Origin: Acidobacteriaceae bacterium
Lineage (GTDB): Bacteria; Acidobacteriota; Terriglobia; Terriglobales; Acidobacteriaceae
Assembly (NCBI GenBank): GCA_003162495.1
Contig: PMOF01000058.1
Location: 1 to 17,666 of the forward strand
Reading direction: 5' to 3'
DNA: 17,666 nucleotides
The notes under the pieces are model-generated. The model did not search any database. It saw only the letters and a program-made list of their open reading frames with translations, and was not told the DNA's origin. A program made the position numbers and the translations under genes. Shown piece by piece: positions 15,647 through 17,666 of this stretch (its first letter is position 1; each line of letters starts with the position of its first letter).

Positions 15647-17666
15647 GAATCCTCGACTCGCTTCGATTTCGCATCGCTGCCTTTTTTTCGCGTTCAGAAA
15701 TGAATGCCCAGATGGATGAGGAGTTGCGCTCGCACATCCAGCATCGCGCCGACGATCTGGAACGTTCCGGCGTGACGCGCGCCGAGGCTGAACGCCGCGC
15801 GCGCGTGGAGTTTGGCGGGCGCGAGAAATACAAAGAAGAGATCTATCAGGCGCTGGGCGGAAATTTTATGGAGAGTCTCGCGCAGGATGTGCGCTACAGC
15901 GTTCGCGTGCTGCGGAAGTCTCCCGGCTTCACCATCGCAGCTGTCGTGACGCTGGCATTGGCTATCGGCGCCAACGCGGTGGTGTTTGCCGTATTGAATG
16001 CGCTGTTCCTGCGTCCGCTGAATGTGCCTGAAGGTCAGAGTCTTTACGCCATCCAGCGCGGAAACGATTCTTATATTGTGCAGTCGTATCCCGACTACCT
16101 CGACCTGCGCGATCATAACCGCAGCTTCGACGGCTTGGCAGCGTATAACATCTCTCAAGTGGGATTGGACACGGGCAAGAATCCGACCTCGGTCTGGGGC
16201 TATGAAACCAGCGGGAACTACTTCGACGCATTGGGCATTCAGCCGTATCTTGGCCGCCTCTTCCACGGCTCCGATGAACACGGGCCCAACAGCGCTCCGT
16301 ACATCGTGCTCACCTACAGCTATTGGCACAGTCAATTTCAGGATGATCGGGGCGTGGTGGGCCGTCAAATCCGCCTGAATAAGCATCCATTCACCATCGT
16401 CGGCGTTGCGCCGCCTGAGTTTCACGGGACACTATTGTTTTTCGCTCCCGATTTCTTTGTGCCTATGGTGAACCAGGAGCAGATCGACGGATGGAACGGC
16501 TTGAACGATCGCGGAAAGCGGTGGGTGTTTGAAGTTCTGGGCCACTTGAAGGCGGGAGTCACTCCCGCTCAAGCGACTGCCGATCTGAATTCTGTCGGTT
16601 CCTACCTGCACGAGACCTACCCCAAGGACGACGACCAAAAGACCTTCAGCCTGGTGCGCCCAGGCCTGCATGGAAACTTTTTTGCTCCGGCGATGCGCGC
16701 GTTTCTAGCCGGGTTGATGCTGCTGACGGGGCTAATTCTGCTGGCCGCATGCGCCAATCTGGGCAGCCTGTTTGCCGCACGCGCCGCCGACCGCGGACGG
16801 GAAGTTGCGCTGCGGCTGGCGCTGGGCTCGAGCCGCAAGCGCATTCTGCGTCAACTCTTCACCGAAGCCGTGCTGATCTCCTTGGCAGGCGGCGCCGCCG
16901 GATTATGGGTCAGTGTCGCGCTGTTGCATCGCCTGAGCACATGGCAGGCATTTCCCCAATTCCCTATGAATATGCCCGTGAACCCGGATGCCAATGTTTA
17001 TTGGGTCGCTCTGCTGTTGAGTCTCGCGAGCGGATTCCTGTTTGGCGCGGTCCCCGTGCGGCAGGTTCTGCGCACCGATCCGTACGAGGTAGTCAAGGCG
17101 GGATCGACCGCGAGGGTTGGGCGAAGGCTGTCTGTACGCGACGTTTTGCTGGTCGCGCAGATTGCTATCTGCGCGGTGCTGGTCACGTCTTCAATGGTTG
17201 CCGTGCGTGGACTGGCGCGCTCGCTGCACAGCAACTTCGGTTTTGAGCCGCAGAACGCCATGCTGGTCGATACCGATCTGAGCATGGCCGATTACAGCAG
17301 CGACAGTATGCCTGCGATGCAAAAGCGAATGATAGATGCGATGGAGACGATTCCAGGCGTAACGCGCGTGGGATTGGTGGATATTCCACCTATGCATATG
17401 GGCTGGGCCGTCACGCCTGTCTTTACCGACGCCACGACCGATCTGAGGCCATCGAATGCGGTTGCGCAAGCAATCACGTACAAGATTTCCCCCGAATACT
17501 TTAATGCGGCCGGGACCGCGTTGCTGGCTGGCAGGAGTTTCACCTGGCACGACGACAAAGATGCGCCGCGCGTGGCCGTAGTCAACCGCGAGTTTGCGGG
17601 CAAATTTTTTGGCTCCGGTGCGGACGCTTTAGGCAGACACTACAAGATGCCGGATGGAACGCGCAT
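15643..17666 (+). CDS. ABC permease of the acidobacterial duplicated orphan permease (ADOP) type, 3' end outside window
   Basis: The frame stays open from the ATG at 15643 to the window edge (674 codons), so the C-terminus is missing. GGAGGAA precedes the start, and the ATGA overlap couples it to padR. Residues about 1-75 are the ADOP N-terminal prefix, containing EMNAQMDEELRSHI and RAEAERRARVEFGG. A MacB-like first transmembrane helix follows at about 96-115 (FTIAAVVTLALAIGANAVVF), then a periplasmic domain to about 340. An FtsX-type membrane module lies at about 345-475 (LMLLTGLILLAACANLGSLFAARAADRGREVALRLALGSS...). A second half begins at about 498 (SVRDVLLVAQIAICAVLV) with another periplasmic domain still in progress. 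No ATP-binding subunit is seen in the window, hence 'orphan'. A role in export or envelope stress like MacB is an inference; the substrate is unknown. Confidence 0.9.
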   Translation, partial: MRILDSLRFRIAAFFSRSEMNAQMDEELRSHIQHRADDLERSGVTRAEAERRARVEFGGREKYKEEIYQALGGNFMESLAQDVRYSVRVLRKSPGFTIAAVVTLALAIGANAVVFAVLNALFLRPLNVPEGQSLYAIQRGNDSYIVQSYPDYLDLRDHNRSFDGLAAYNISQVGLDTGKNPTSVWGYETSGNYFDALGIQPYLGRLFHGSDEHGPNSAPYIVLTYSYWHSQFQDDRGVVGRQIRLNKHPFTIVGVAPPEFHGTLLFFAPDFFVPMVNQEQIDGWNGLNDRGKRWVFEVLGHLKAGVTPAQATADLNSVGSYLHETYPKDDDQKTFSLVRPGLHGNFFAPAMRAFLAGLMLLTGLILLAACANLGSLFAARAADRGREVALRLALGSSRKRILRQLFTEAVLISLAGGAAGLWVSVALLHRLSTWQAFPQFPMNMPVNPDANVYWVALLLSLASGFLFGAVPVRQVLRTDPYEVVKAGSTARVGRRLSVRDVLLVAQIAICAVLVTSSMVAVRGLARSLHSNFGFEPQNAMLVDTDLSMADYSSDSMPAMQKRMIDAMETIPGVTRVGLVDIPPMHMGWAVTPVFTDATTDLRPSNAVAQAITYKISPEYFNAAGTALLAGRSFTWHDDKDAPRVAVVNREFAGKFFGSGADALGRHYKMPDGTR

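Overview
The window is high-GC bacterial chromosome and most likely comes from an acidobacterium (Acidobacteriota, class Terriglobia or close). Two gene families point there. One is a pair of secreted VWA proteins of the acidobacterial VWFA-related type. The other is a PadR regulator followed by an 'acidobacterial duplicated orphan permease' (ADOP). This placement is inferred from gene content; no rRNA gene or phylogenetic marker is present. I see no insertion sequence, integrase, phage gene, tRNA, rRNA or CRISPR array, and the region looks like ordinary core chromosome.

Left part (1-3200): the 3' end of a sugar-nucleotidyltransferase; a GreA-family transcript-cleavage factor followed 14 nt later by a CDP-alcohol phosphatidyltransferase; a convergent, exported thioredoxin-like protein that appears to start at TTG; an uncharacterised small protein; and a TatA/E pore protein ending at a clear intrinsic terminator.

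Middle part (3193-7073): a DMT/EamA permease lies 3 nt behind a long secreted VWA protein on the minus strand. A second, shorter VWA protein with a cleaner MIDAS is divergent from it across 252 nt. The 392-nt gap before aconitase has no convincing gene but is rich in inverted repeats.

Central metabolism and after (7074-15129): aconitase (acnA, plus) converges on pyruvate kinase (pyk, minus) at a strong 14-bp terminator. A YihY/BrkB-type membrane protein (minus) follows, then an exported GH3 beta-glucosidase (bglX-like, plus) with a cluster of hairpins after its stop.

Right end (15130-17666): a PadR regulator and an ADOP permease overlap by 4 nt (ATGA). The permease runs off the window. The PadR promoter carries three TTAGGAG half-sites, the last of which contains the padR Shine-Dalgarno sequence. 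This is the most interesting regulatory arrangement here. I found no convincing new multi-gene system. The best candidates for novelty are the PadR operator, the structured acnA leader, the divergent VWA pair with its coupled permease, and a C-terminal cysteine pair in the thioredoxin-like protein.
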